52,185 nucleotides of DNA from CAZJFH01 sp964545205 (lineage in GTDB: Bacteria; Pseudomonadota; Alphaproteobacteria; Rhodospirillales; Magnetospirillaceae). Every line of letters starts with the position of its first letter. Positions within the stretch are counted from its first letter, which is position 1. The notes under the pieces were generated by a model that was not told the origin of the DNA, did no database searches, and was given only the letters and a program-made list of their open reading frames with translations. Both the position numbers and the translations under genes were made by a program. Of this stretch, positions 35,219-45,268 are shown piece after piece. The stretch lies in contig CAZJFH010000034.1 in the NCBI GenBank assembly GCA_964545205.1, positions 1 through 52,185 on the forward strand, read 5' to 3'.

Positions 35219-35452
35219 TCACTGCAGGGTGACGGCGGCCACCGAGGAGATCACGAATCCCTGGTCGGCGGGAAAGCTCGCCTTGGCGAGCAGGCGCGCC
35301 TCTTCGAGGTCGCGGGCGCGGAGAATGCGGGAGTTCAGTTCGTTGCAGCGGCGCTGAGGCCGGCTTCCGTCCTGGGCGATTTCGGTGCGGCGGTGATAGA
35401 GCTTGACCTCGAACGTGGTCTCGACGGGAGCGGTGCCGCCTCGGACGTTCAT
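35219..35452 (-). CDS. Small protein of unknown function
   Basis: A 77-residue cytoplasmic protein that I do not recognise. It reads as an alpha/beta fold: a beta strand (TTFEVKLYHRRTEI), a helix with RARDLEEARLLAKASF (about 44-60), and a final strand (FVISSVAAVTL). A GGAGGATCGGCG ribosome site directly precedes the ATG, strong support for translation. It stands alone between the acyl-CoA synthetase and the cobD/cobC-type gene, and its stop abuts that of the synthetase. Confidence 0.65.
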   Translation of the reverse strand: MNVRGGTAPVETTFEVKLYHRRTEIAQDGSRPQRRCNELNSRILRARDLEEARLLAKASFPADQGFVISSVAAVTLQ

Positions 35453-35560
35453 CGCCGATCCTCCGAATGTGATGACACCGACAAATGTGTCTAAGAAACC
35501 GACCGTCCGACATTGCCCGTCGTCGGTAGAAGATGCCGGGCAAGGGGGATAGCGTCCGGC

Positions 35561-36589
35561 TCAGCTCCACTCGGCCAGGGCGCGGCGCAGGCGCTCGCGC
35601 GCCGCGGTGCCGGCGGGGAGCCCGAACCGCAGCCAGCGTGGATTCTCGGCGAACGGCCGCACCAGGATGCCGCGGCCGGCCAGATGCTCGTACAGCGCCC
35701 AGGCGCGCGGCGCCACGACCAGCCGGAACAGCGCCGTGCCGCCGGCCGGCTGCAGCCGCGCCTCGGCCAGCACCTCGTCGAGCGCCACCGCCTCGGCCTG
35801 CAGCCGCCGGCGCATGGTGCCGACCCAGCCGTCGTCGCCCAGCGCCCGCGCGCCGATCACCGCCGCCGGTCCCGAGACCGGCCACGGTCCCAGCGCGGTG
35901 CGCAACGCCGCCGCCGTCTCGGGGTCGGCGACGGCGAAGCCCAGCCGCAGGCCGGCGAGGCCGAAGAACTTGCCGAACGAGCGCAGCACCACCAGCCCCG
36001 GCCGCACGCGGCCGGCCAGACTGAGATCGGGGTCGACGTCGGCGAAGGCCTCGTCGACGACCAGCAGGCCGTCGGCGGCGTGGAGCGCCGAGGCCAGTTC
36101 GAGCAGGCCGTCGGGATCGTAGCGGTGGCCGTCGGGATTGTTCGGATTGACGACCACGACGACGCGGCTGTCGGCGGCCACCCTGTCGCTGCCGCCCTCC
36201 TCGACCTCGTGGCCGGCGGCGCGCCAGGAAACGGCATGCTCGCCGTAGGTCGGGCCGACGACGGTGACCCGGCTTGGCGATATCAGCCGCGGCAGCCACT
36301 GGATCAGCGCCTGGCTGCCCGGCGCCGCGGCCAGCATGCCCGGATCGGGGACGCCGTAGCAGCGGCAGGCCGCCTCGATCAGCGCCCGTTGGGCGCGCAT
36401 GTCGGGCAGCCGCAGCCACAGCGATTCGTCGAGCGGCGGCAGCGGATAGGGATACGGGTTGACGCCGGTCGACAGGTCGAGCCAGCCCTCGGCCGGGCGA
36501 CCGAAACGCGCCTCGGCGCCCGCGAGGTCGCCGCCGTGGACGGGCAGGTCGAAGGGCTGCGCCGCGGTGGAGTCCGGTCGTTTGGCCAT
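35561..36589 (-). CDS. cobD: Threonine-phosphate decarboxylase (cobalamin synthesis)
   Basis: A 342-residue PLP-dependent enzyme that makes (R)-1-amino-2-propanol phosphate, the linker in the nucleotide loop of vitamin B12. Features: HGGDLAGAEARFG and STGVNPYPYPLP at the N-terminus (about 18-50), NPNNPDGHRY (about 147-156), VVDEAFADVDPDLSL, and the PLP lysine in LRSFGKFFGLAGLRLGF (about 206-222). It is named cobC in some species. No other cobalamin genes are adjacent. The enzyme fits the need for B12 by NrdJ elsewhere in the window. Confidence 0.88.
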   Translation of the reverse strand: MAKRPDSTAAQPFDLPVHGGDLAGAEARFGRPAEGWLDLSTGVNPYPYPLPPLDESLWLRLPDMRAQRALIEAACRCYGVPDPGMLAAAPGSQALIQWLPRLISPSRVTVVGPTYGEHAVSWRAAGHEVEEGGSDRVAADSRVVVVVNPNNPDGHRYDPDGLLELASALHAADGLLVVDEAFADVDPDLSLAGRVRPGLVVLRSFGKFFGLAGLRLGFAVADPETAAALRTALGPWPVSGPAAVIGARALGDDGWVGTMRRRLQAEAVALDEVLAEARLQPAGGTALFRLVVAPRAWALYEHLAGRGILVRPFAENPRWLRFGLPAGTAARERLRRALAEWS

Positions 36590-36795
36590 GGCACCGGCTT
36601 AGCACCGCGCACCCGCTTTGGCAATCGCCGCGCAACGACGTTGCCCGCGAGCGCCGACGCGGCGCAAGCAAACAATCGCCGGGAGAGCCGCAAGGAAACG
36701 ACATGTCGACTGCGCATGGGAACAGTTGATCGGCAGGCCCGGAATGCCATATCGGAATTGACGAGATCGAGCCGATTGCGAAAAGGACGGGCTTC

Positions 36796-37845
<1,050 letters not shown>

Positions 37846-37911
37846 CGATTCCGTTAGCGGCGCGTTAGGAACCGCTCGCATAATCTGGCGTGGAACAAGC
37901 TGCGGGCGGCG

Positions 37912-39402
37912 ATGACGGAAAAGCGATTCCTGAAGGGACTGACCGAGATCTGGCAGCGGCTGACCGGCGCCGAGGACGACGACGCGCCGGTGCCGCACGC
38001 CTGGAGCGACGACGGCTACGATGACCAGCCGCTCAGGATGGGTCTGGACGAGTTGCTGTCCGAGCAGGCCGGCCGCTACGCCACCAAGCTGCACGTCGTC
38101 TCGCTGGCCGGCTTCCGGCGCCAGGTCGGCGACCGCTGGCTGAAGCTGGCCGACAAGGTGATGATGATCGGCGAGAGCGTCCTGCATCGCCATGTCGGCC
38201 ACGACGGCAGCTTCGGCCGCCGGGACGACATGTTCGTGATCGTGTTCTCGCGCCTGACCCGCAGCGAAGGCGCCGCCCGCGCCAAGGCCGCCGCAGAGGA
38301 ACTCGGACAGCGCCTGCTGGGCAGCGCCAGGTTCACCGGCGAGTCGCTGGTCTTCTGCGCCGAGGTCGACACCAACGCCGCGCTCTCGGCCGACGGCACC
38401 ATCGACGTCGCCGTGCTGGATAACGCGGTGGCCGAGGCCCAGCAGGCCGAGGACGAGGCCTTGCGGGCGCAGGGCGGCAGGCCGTCGGCCGGCGAGCCGT
38501 TGCGCCGCCATCTGCAGCCGAGCGACTGGCAGGCGCCCGGGCAGGAACACCGCGCCCTGCACGAGACCGCGCGAAGGGAAACGGCGGCGCGCCAGTTCCA
38601 CGCCGCCCAGCCGGCGACGGTGCTGAGCGACGAGGCGGCGGCTCCGGCGGACGGTGCCGAGCACCGGCCGGAGGCGCGCTGGCAGGTGCAGTTCGTCGCC
38701 ACCTGGCTGGCCGCCGGCGAGAGCCTGTCGGGCCAGTTCTGCCGGGTTCTGCGCCAGGATTCGGCCGACGCGAAACCGTTGGTCGGCAGTGCCGCCTATA
38801 CCGGCGGCAGCCTTGCCCTGGCCCTCGACAAGATGGTCGCGGCGACGGCGGCGAGGACGCTGCGCGATCTGGCGACGAAGCATCCGAAGGTGGTGCTGAT
38901 CGTGCCGGTGAGCTTCCGCTCGCTGATCACCCGCCAGCGCATGATGCTGACCGGCGTCTACGCCGACGTCCCCGACGCCGTGCGCCTGCTGCGGCTCGAT
39001 TTCGAGCTGTTCGACGTGCCCGAGGCGGCCAGCCCGCGGCAGGTGCTCGACGCCGCCGCCGCGCTGCGGCCGCTGGGCCGCGACATCCTGCTGCGGGTGC
39101 GCCCCGACCATCCGACGGCGGCGCTGGCCGCCGACTGCGGCTTCGACGGCATCGGCTTCGACATCGCCGAGATGACGGCGGACGAACTCCACCCCGAGCG
39201 GCTGGCCGCCGCGTTGTCGGCCGTGCATGGCGCGGCGGCCGAGGCCGGGTTGGCGGCGCATGTCTGGAGCCTGCCCAACCGCGCCGCCATCCGCGCCGCC
39301 GCGGCGCTCGGCTATGCCCGCCTCAACGGCCCGGGGCTGGCCGCCGCGACCGATCGTCCCTGCGCGCCGGTGGCGGCGCCGCGCGACCGGCTGATCGGCT
39401 GA
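37912..39402 (+). CDS. Degenerate GGDEF/EAL-like protein of unknown function
   Basis: A 496-residue cytoplasmic protein without membrane segments. The N-terminal third (about 45-150) follows a GGDEF-like layout, but the signature is replaced by FGRRDDMFVIVF at 101-112. An acidic, Gln-rich linker follows (about 150-240). The C-terminal third (about 380-490) resembles an EAL barrel edge (DILLRVRPDH...CGFDGIGFDIAEM...LGYARLNGPG) but lacks an EAL motif and metal-binding acids. It is probably not an active cyclic di-GMP enzyme; it might bind a ligand or protein. The assignment is a weak likeness and needs a profile comparison. Confidence 0.6.
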   Translation: MTEKRFLKGLTEIWQRLTGAEDDDAPVPHAWSDDGYDDQPLRMGLDELLSEQAGRYATKLHVVSLAGFRRQVGDRWLKLADKVMMIGESVLHRHVGHDGSFGRRDDMFVIVFSRLTRSEGAARAKAAAEELGQRLLGSARFTGESLVFCAEVDTNAALSADGTIDVAVLDNAVAEAQQAEDEALRAQGGRPSAGEPLRRHLQPSDWQAPGQEHRALHETARRETAARQFHAAQPATVLSDEAAAPADGAEHRPEARWQVQFVATWLAAGESLSGQFCRVLRQDSADAKPLVGSAAYTGGSLALALDKMVAATAARTLRDLATKHPKVVLIVPVSFRSLITRQRMMLTGVYADVPDAVRLLRLDFELFDVPEAASPRQVLDAAAALRPLGRDILLRVRPDHPTAALAADCGFDGIGFDIAEMTADELHPERLAAALSAVHGAAAEAGLAAHVWSLPNRAAIRAAAALGYARLNGPGLAAATDRPCAPVAAPRDRLIG

Positions 39403-39452
39403 CCGCGCGCCGTACGGTTGCGGCGGCGCCGTTCGCGGGCCATCATCGCGCC

Positions 39453-40013
39453 ATGTCCGACAGAGGAACCCTGGTCCTGGTCGTCGGCCCCAGCGGCGCC
39501 GGCAAGGACAGCATCATCGACGCGGCGCGGACCGCGTTGCGCGGCGACGACCGGGTGGTCTTCGCCCGCCGCGTCGTCACGGGCGGCGCCGACCGCGAGC
39601 CGCATCTGCCGGCCAGCGCCGCCGAGTTCGCGGCGCTGCGCGCCGCCGGCCGCTTCGCCCTGAACTGGGAGGCCCACGGCAACGCCTACGGCATCGAACG
39701 CGAAGCGCTGGCCGCCTTGGCCGCCGGCCGCTGCGTGGTGGCCAACGTCTCGCGCACCGTGGTCGCCGAAGCCCGGCGCCGATACGCTCCCGTCGTCGTG
39801 GTGATGGTCACCGCGCCCGAGGAGGTCCTGGCCGCCCGCCTGGCGCGGCGCGGCCGCGAGGACGCCGCGGCGGTCGAGGCGCGGCTGTGCCGGAGCGTCC
39901 GTTTCGGCGACGACGGCGCGGTGGTGATCGACAATTCGGGCGCGCTGGAGACCGCCGGCGCCGCCTTCGTCGCCCTCCTCCGTCGCATCGCGGACGGACA
40001 TGCGACATCCTGA
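39453..40013 (+). CDS. phnN: Ribose 1,5-bisphosphokinase
   Basis: A 186-residue P-loop kinase of the guanylate kinase fold. Walker A GPSGAGKDS is at 13-21; ARRVVTGGADREPHLPAS (about 38-55) and LNWEAHGNAYGI (about 70-81) are the PhnN hallmarks. It converts ribose 1,5-bisphosphate to PRPP in phosphonate breakdown. No other phn genes are adjacent, so its role may be general PRPP supply. It starts 50 bases after the preceding gene. Confidence 0.88.
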   Translation: MSDRGTLVLVVGPSGAGKDSIIDAARTALRGDDRVVFARRVVTGGADREPHLPASAAEFAALRAAGRFALNWEAHGNAYGIEREALAALAAGRCVVANVSRTVVAEARRRYAPVVVVMVTAPEEVLAARLARRGREDAAAVEARLCRSVRFGDDGAVVIDNSGALETAGAAFVALLRRIADGHATS

Positions 40014-40112
40014 CGTCTTGACCTCCGGCCCGCCGCCGCGCTAGGCATTTTCCTTGCCGGAAATCAAGAAAAACGACCCGATCCGGGCAGCGGCAGCGAC
40101 TTGGGAGGGGGA

Positions 40113-40499
40113 ATGCGTACTGTGGCCTATTGCGCGGCCGGCGCCGTCATGGCTTTTCCGATTCCGAACGAACGCTACGAAGCCTTCGTGCGGCGCGGTT
40201 CCGGCGAAGCGCTCGACGGCGATCTGCGCGAGTCGTGCGTCGTCCTCGAGCGCGCGGTCGACCGCTGGCGCCGCGACGGCGCCGCCGACGCCTCGGGCGA
40301 CGTGGTCGAGGCGGCTTGCCGCATCTGGCGGTTCTTCAACCAGGACGAGGAGTCGCGCGACGACATCGTCATCGTCGACCATGTCGGCGACGGCATGAGT
40401 GTCGAATTCGCCCCGATGGCCGGGCTGGCCTGCAGCCTCGCCGGCGAGCAGTGTCACTGCCTGAAGCGTATGGCGGTGGCGAGGCCGATCGCCTCCTGA
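40113..40499 (+). CDS. Protein of unknown function
   Basis: A 128-residue protein. It looks alpha-helical in the middle (about 40-78) with an acidic segment NQDEESRDDIVIVDHVGDGMSVEF and C-terminal cysteines (GLACSLAGEQCHCL). No known motif is recognised. A strong GGGAGGGG site lies immediately upstream of the ATG at 40113. The 3' end overlaps the probable start of the cupin gene by 49 bases, which suggests co-transcription. Confidence 0.55.
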   Translation: MRTVAYCAAGAVMAFPIPNERYEAFVRRGSGEALDGDLRESCVVLERAVDRWRRDGAADASGDVVEAACRIWRFFNQDEESRDDIVIVDHVGDGMSVEFAPMAGLACSLAGEQCHCLKRMAVARPIAS

Positions 40500-40876
40500 G
40501 CCCGCGTCCGCCAGTCGCCGGCAACCTTTTCGCGGGCCTGCCGGCCGGCTCCTCCCTGGCCGAGGAGCGCTTCGACGCCCTCGCCGGCGCCGGCGCCACG
40601 CGGGTGCTGCGCATCGTCTCGACCGGCCAGGCGACGCCGCCGGGCGAGTGGTACGATCAGGACGACGACGAATGGGTGGCGGTGCTCGCCGGCGCCGCCG
40701 CCATCGCCATCGCGGGCGAGCCGGCGCCGCGCCGGCTCGGCCCGGGCGACTGGCTGCTGCTGCCGGCCGGCTGCCGTCACCGGGTCGCGTGGACCGATCC
40801 CGCCCGCCCGACGGTGTGGCTGGCGGTCCATTTCGCGCCCGGGGCGGCGCCGCCGCGCCGCCCCGAAACGGATTAG
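40451..40876 (+). CDS. Cupin-domain protein
   Basis: A 141-residue single-domain cupin. The first motif is around WYDQDDDEWVAVLAGAAAIAIAGE (the usual His ligands are partly replaced by Asp/Glu), and the second is GPGDWLLLPAGCRHRVAWTD, with the His-x-Val pair. The opening NLFAGLPAG... and TPPGEWYDQ are typical of a small cupin family of unknown function. The start is uncertain: GTG at 40451 overlaps the previous gene; a CTG at 40495 is an alternative. It ends in a 4-base overlap with the convergent CBS gene. Confidence 0.8.
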   Translation: MSLPEAYGGGEADRLLSPRPPVAGNLFAGLPAGSSLAEERFDALAGAGATRVLRIVSTGQATPPGEWYDQDDDEWVAVLAGAAAIAIAGEPAPRRLGPGDWLLLPAGCRHRVAWTDPARPTVWLAVHFAPGAAPPRRPETD

Positions 40877-41310
40877 TGCCGCGCCACCAGGGCGAAGTCG
40901 CGCAACACGTTCTTTTCCATCTCGACCGCCATCAGGCGGTATTTCACGACGTCGCGGATCGACACGATCGCCACCAGATCCTCGCCGTCGAGGATGGGCA
41001 CGTGGCGGATGCGGCGCGTGTTCATCAGGCGCTCGACGTCGCGCACGCTGTCGTCGCAGGTCATGGTGGCGACGTTGCGGCTCATGATCTCCTCGACCAG
41101 CGCGCCGAGGCCGCCGGCGCCGCGGGTGGCGATGACGCTGACGACGTCGCGCTCGGAGACGATGCCGACCAGACGCCCGCGCTCGTCGACGACCGGCAGC
41201 GCGCCGATGGTGTTGCCGTGGAGCAGCGCCGCGGCGGTTTCGACCCGCGCCTTGGGGCCGATGGTGCGCAACCCGGAGTGGACCTGCTTGAGAAGGACGC
41301 GGACGGTCAT
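40873..41310 (-). CDS. CBS-pair domain protein
   Basis: A 145-residue protein made of two CBS repeats (about 10-65 and 75-130). Typical elements are HGNTIGALPVVDERGRLVGIVSERDVV and TRRIRHVPILDGEDLVAIVSIRDVVKYRL. CBS pairs bind adenosine nucleotides and usually sense energy charge. No catalytic domain is attached. It points away from the sulfur gene cluster, and the 387-base gap between them could hold divergent promoters. Confidence 0.88.
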   Translation of the reverse strand: MTVRVLLKQVHSGLRTIGPKARVETAAALLHGNTIGALPVVDERGRLVGIVSERDVVSVIATRGAGGLGALVEEIMSRNVATMTCDDSVRDVERLMNTRRIRHVPILDGEDLVAIVSIRDVVKYRLMAVEMEKNVLRDFALVARH

Positions 41311-41697
41311 TGGACGATTCCCCGAGATTAATGATCGTTATATCAAAGAACTCTGACACGAGGAAATTGACCAAGTCCACACCGCTTCAGGGGGTATTCG
41401 TCCTACCTTGTCGGGCGGGCCGGCGGACGCCGCACTGCAGCAGAATGGATGCTGCACAAGCGTTGTGGCGCCTGAGCTGTTGTCGTCGGCAGTCACGGTG
41501 ATGAACTGATAGTAATTCACAACACGAAGTGTGCGCCCCACTCCGCCAGGTGTCGCTTTTTCCTTGCCAAGCCCCCCGCCCGACCGTTAATCCTGTGGGA
41601 AATCAAGTTACGCTAATATACGCGCCTGCGAATGGAACGCCGCCGGCAGGCGGTCCGATCCGCACCTTCGTCGCGGGGCGCTGCAGGGGGTGAGACG
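41311..41697. promoter_or_regulatory. Regulatory gap upstream of qmoA
   Basis: No gene is seen. A perfect 7-bp inverted repeat TGCAGCA/TGCTGCA (41436-41442 and 41450-41456, 7-base loop) could be an operator. A TAATAT box (41614-41619) is a possible -10 element for qmoA, with no clear -35. Much of the stretch is AT-richer than its surroundings. Promoters for the CBS gene and the qmo operon are expected here. Confidence 0.4.
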
Positions 41698-42996
41698 ATG
41701 ACCAAAGAAGGCCTGAGCAGCCAGACCATCCTGGTGGTCGGCGGTGGCATCAGCGGCATCTCGACGGCGGTCGAGGCGGCGGAAGCCGGATACGACGTCG
41801 TGCTGCTGGAGAGGGCGCCGAGCCTGGGCGGCCGTGTCGCGCAGCTCAACCGGTATTTCCCGAAGCTCTGTCATCCGACATGCGGACTGGAGATCAATTT
41901 CCAGCGCATCAAGAAGCAGCGCCGGATCAAGGTCTTCACCATGTCGAGCGTGGTGTCGGTGGCCGGCAAGCGCGGCGACTTCCAGGTGACGGTGCGCCAG
42001 ACGCCGCGGCACGTCACGCCGAACTGCACCGCCTGCGGCGACTGCGCGACCGCCGCCGAGACCGAGGTCGCCAATCCGTTCAACTACGGCCTCGACAAGG
42101 TCAAGGCGGCCTATCTGCCGCACGAGATGGCCTTCCCGATGCGCTACGTGATCGCCCCCGAGGTGATCGGCACGCCCGAGGCCGAAAAGATCAAGGCCGC
42201 CTGCAAGTACGGCGCCGTCGACCTCGACGACGAGGAGAAGGTGTTCGAACTGACGGTCGGGGCCATCGTCTGGGCCACCGGCTGGCAGCCCTACGACGCC
42301 GGCAAGATCAACCCGTACCGCTACGACTCCAGCCCCGACATCGTCACCAATGTCGAGATGGAGCGCCTGGCCGCGCACGACGGCCCGACCAAGGGCAAGA
42401 TCCTGCGGCCCTCGAACGGCGAGGCGCCGAAGAAGGTGGCGCTGATCCAGTGCGCCGGCTCGCGCGACCTCAACCACCTGCCCTATTGCTCGCGGATCTG
42501 CTGCCTGGCGTCGATGAAGCACGCCGCCTATCTGCGCGAGCAGTACAAGGACGTCGAGGTCGACATCTACTACATCGACATCCGCGCCCACGACAAACTC
42601 GAGAACTTCTATCGCAAGCTGAAGAACGACCCGCAGGTCCGCTGGGTCAAGTCGAAGCCCGCCAAGATCATCCCCGGCGACGACGGCCGTCCGGTGGTGT
42701 GCGGCGAAAACACCCTCACCCGGGAAATCTACGCGCAGGCATACGACATGGTCGTGCTGGCCGTCGGCATGCAGCCGTCGGTGGCCGACGGCATGCCGGC
42801 GCTGGACGTGGCGATGGACGATTACGGCTTCATCGTGCCCGAGGGCAACGAGGGGGGAATCATGTCGGCCGGCGTGGCGTCCGGACCGCTCGACGTCTCG
42901 ATGAGCGTGCAGTCGGCGACCGCCGCGGCGCTCAAGGCGATCCAGGCGGTGTCGGGCCGGGCTCCGGCCGAGGGGAGGAAGGTGGCCAATGTCTGA
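41698..42996 (+). CDS. qmoA: Quinone-interacting oxidoreductase subunit A (HdrA-like)
   Basis: A 432-residue FAD protein of the HdrA family. N-terminal VVGGGISGISTAVEA (FAD), LCHPTCGLEINF and CTACGDC cysteines, and the LIQCAGSRDLNHLPYCSRICCLASMKHA block are typical of QmoA. The protein is part of the Qmo complex that exchanges electrons with APS reductase. The ATG at 41698 is preceded by AGGGGGTGAG. It heads the operon qmoA-qmoB-hdrC-hdrB and overlaps qmoB by 8 bases. Cytoplasmic; direction of electron flow cannot be read from sequence. Confidence 0.93.
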   Translation: MTKEGLSSQTILVVGGGISGISTAVEAAEAGYDVVLLERAPSLGGRVAQLNRYFPKLCHPTCGLEINFQRIKKQRRIKVFTMSSVVSVAGKRGDFQVTVRQTPRHVTPNCTACGDCATAAETEVANPFNYGLDKVKAAYLPHEMAFPMRYVIAPEVIGTPEAEKIKAACKYGAVDLDDEEKVFELTVGAIVWATGWQPYDAGKINPYRYDSSPDIVTNVEMERLAAHDGPTKGKILRPSNGEAPKKVALIQCAGSRDLNHLPYCSRICCLASMKHAAYLREQYKDVEVDIYYIDIRAHDKLENFYRKLKNDPQVRWVKSKPAKIIPGDDGRPVVCGENTLTREIYAQAYDMVVLAVGMQPSVADGMPALDVAMDDYGFIVPEGNEGGIMSAGVASGPLDVSMSVQSATAAALKAIQAVSGRAPAEGRKVANV

Positions 42997-45265
42997 TAGG
43001 AAAACCGGCGTTTACCTCTGCGCGGGCTGCGGCATCGGCGAGGCCGTGTCGCTGGACGCCACCGAGAAGGTGGCGCTGCGCGAGATGAAGGCGGCGCACT
43101 GCGCCAAGCACGACATGCTGTGCGGCGACGCCGGCGTCGAGATGATCCGCGCCGACCTCGCCGAGGGCAAGGTCAACCAGCTCGTCGTCGCCGCCTGCAG
43201 CCCGCGGGCGATGACCGACCGCTTCCAGTTCGACAACGCCACCGTGGTGCGCGCCAACCTGCGCGAGCTGGTGGCCTGGGCCCATCCGGCCGGCGACGAG
43301 GACACCCAGGCGCTGGCGGACGACTACGTGCGCATGGCCTGCGCCCAGTCGCTGAAGACCAAGGCGCCCGAGCCCTACACCGAGGGCGAGTGGAGCCAGC
43401 GCATCCTGGTGCTCGGCGGCGGCTTCACCGGCCTCCGCGCCGCCAAGGAAGCGGCCAATGCCGGCCACGAGGTGCTGCTGATCGAGCGGGCCGGCGAGCT
43501 CGGCGGCCAGCTCCGCAACTCGGCCAAGGTGGTGCCGCACCGCCCGCCCTACCGCGACCCGCAGGACCCGGGGCTCGAGGCGCTGGTCGCCTCGGTGTCC
43601 GAGGACCCGCTGATCACCGTGATGACCGGCGCCCACGTCGCCAGGACCAAGGGCATGCCGGGCAAGTTCGAGGTCGAGCTGGTCCAGGGCGAGTCGGCGG
43701 CGACCGAGACCGTCGGCGCCATCGTCGTCGCCACCGGCTGGCGGCCCTACGACGCCACCAAGCTGGGCCATCTCGGCTTTGGCGCCAGCCCCGACGTCGT
43801 CACCAACGTCCAGCTCGAGCGCATGCTCAAGGACGGCGCCATCAAGCGCCCCAGCGACGGCCAGGCGCCGAAGAACGTCGTCTTCGTCCAGTGCGCCGGC
43901 TCGCGCGATCCCGACCACCTGCCCTACTGCTCGTCGGTGTGCTGCGCCGAGTCGATCAAGCACGCGCTGATGCTGCGCGAGGCCGATCCGCAAGTGCAGG
44001 CCTTCGTCGTCTACGACGAGCTGCGCACCCCCGGCGTGATGGAGGAGTTCTACCGCGACGCCCAGGCCAAGGGCGTGGTGTTCATGAAGGGCAAGGTCAA
44101 GACGGTCGGCGCCGACCTGACCGTGGTCTACGACGACGAGCTGCTGCAGCAGGAGGTGCCGCTGCAGGGCGTCGACATGGTGGTGCTGGCGACCGGCATG
44201 GTGCCGAACACCACGATGACCGACATCGCCTTCGAGAACGGCGAGAGCGCGCTGGTGCAGCTCAAGTCCGACGTCAACCCGGTCGCCCCGATCAAGGTCG
44301 CGGGCTATGTCGGCGACGCGCCGGAGCCGCTGCCCCGGCCCGAGGACCGCGTCCCCGAGGGCGCGCCGCTGCTCAACCTGCAGTACCGCCAGGGGCCGCA
44401 CATCCCGATGCTGGCCGACGGCTTCTCGGACAGCCACTACATCTGCTTCCCCTACGAGACCCGCCGCACGGGCATCTACACCTGCGGCCCGGTGCGGCGG
44501 CCGATGGACATGGGCGAGGCGGCCGAGGACGCGGCCGGCGCCGCCATGAAGGCGGTGCAGGTGGTGCGCAACGCCGCCAAGGGTGCGGCGGTGCATCCGC
44601 GCTCCGGCGACCTGTCGTTCCCGCGCATCAACCTCAACCAGTGCACCAAGTGCCGGCGCTGCACCGTCGAATGCCCGTTCGCGGCGATCGACGAGGACGA
44701 GAAGGAATACCCGATCGTCAACGCGGCGCGCTGCCGCCGCTGCGGCACCTGCATGGGCGCCTGCCCGGTGCGCACGATCAGCTTCGACAACTACTCGGTC
44801 GACATGGTCGCCTCGATGATCAAGGCGGTCGAAATTCCCGACGAGGACGAGGAGAAGCCGCGGGTGCTGATCCTGGCCTGCGAGAACGACGCCTATCCGG
44901 CGCTCGACATGGCCGGCATCAACCGTCACCAGTACAATCCGCACGTCCGCATCGTCCCGGTGCGCTGCCTGGGATCGGTCAGCCTGCTGTGGATCTCGAC
45001 CGCCCTGGAATCGGGCTACGACGGCATCATCCTGATGGGCTGCAAGCCCGGCGACGATTACCAGTGCCACTTCGTCAAGGGTTCGGCGATGGCGCAGGAG
45101 CGCATGAGCAAGGTCGGCGAGACGCTGAAGTCGATGATGCTCGAACAGGAGCGTGTGGGCCAGATGGAGGTCTCCATCGCCCAGTCGCACGAGATCGGCC
45201 CCATGATCGACGAGTTCATGGAGGTCATCGACTCCCTCGGTCCCAGCCCGTTCAAGGGGTTCTGA
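42989..45265 (+). CDS. qmoB: Quinone-interacting oxidoreductase subunit B (HdrA/MvhD-like)
   Basis: A 758-residue protein. An N-terminal domain with CAGCGIGEA (about 12-20) leads to the FAD-binding VLGGGFTGLRAAKEA (about 140-154) and the QCAGSRDPDHLPYCSSVCC block. Two [4Fe-4S] clusters are seen at about residues 552-563 (CTKCRRCTVECP) and 582-592 (CRRCGTCMGACP), followed by a C-terminal MvhD-like domain with ILACENDAY and GCKPGDDYQC. This arrangement is typical of QmoB. It overlaps qmoA and is separated from hdrC by 3 bases. Confidence 0.93.
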   Translation: MSDRKTGVYLCAGCGIGEAVSLDATEKVALREMKAAHCAKHDMLCGDAGVEMIRADLAEGKVNQLVVAACSPRAMTDRFQFDNATVVRANLRELVAWAHPAGDEDTQALADDYVRMACAQSLKTKAPEPYTEGEWSQRILVLGGGFTGLRAAKEAANAGHEVLLIERAGELGGQLRNSAKVVPHRPPYRDPQDPGLEALVASVSEDPLITVMTGAHVARTKGMPGKFEVELVQGESAATETVGAIVVATGWRPYDATKLGHLGFGASPDVVTNVQLERMLKDGAIKRPSDGQAPKNVVFVQCAGSRDPDHLPYCSSVCCAESIKHALMLREADPQVQAFVVYDELRTPGVMEEFYRDAQAKGVVFMKGKVKTVGADLTVVYDDELLQQEVPLQGVDMVVLATGMVPNTTMTDIAFENGESALVQLKSDVNPVAPIKVAGYVGDAPEPLPRPEDRVPEGAPLLNLQYRQGPHIPMLADGFSDSHYICFPYETRRTGIYTCGPVRRPMDMGEAAEDAAGAAMKAVQVVRNAAKGAAVHPRSGDLSFPRINLNQCTKCRRCTVECPFAAIDEDEKEYPIVNAARCRRCGTCMGACPVRTISFDNYSVDMVASMIKAVEIPDEDEEKPRVLILACENDAYPALDMAGINRHQYNPHVRIVPVRCLGSVSLLWISTALESGYDGIILMGCKPGDDYQCHFVKGSAMAQERMSKVGETLKSMMLEQERVGQMEVSIAQSHEIGPMIDEFMEVIDSLGPSPFKGF

Positions 45266-45268
45266 GCC

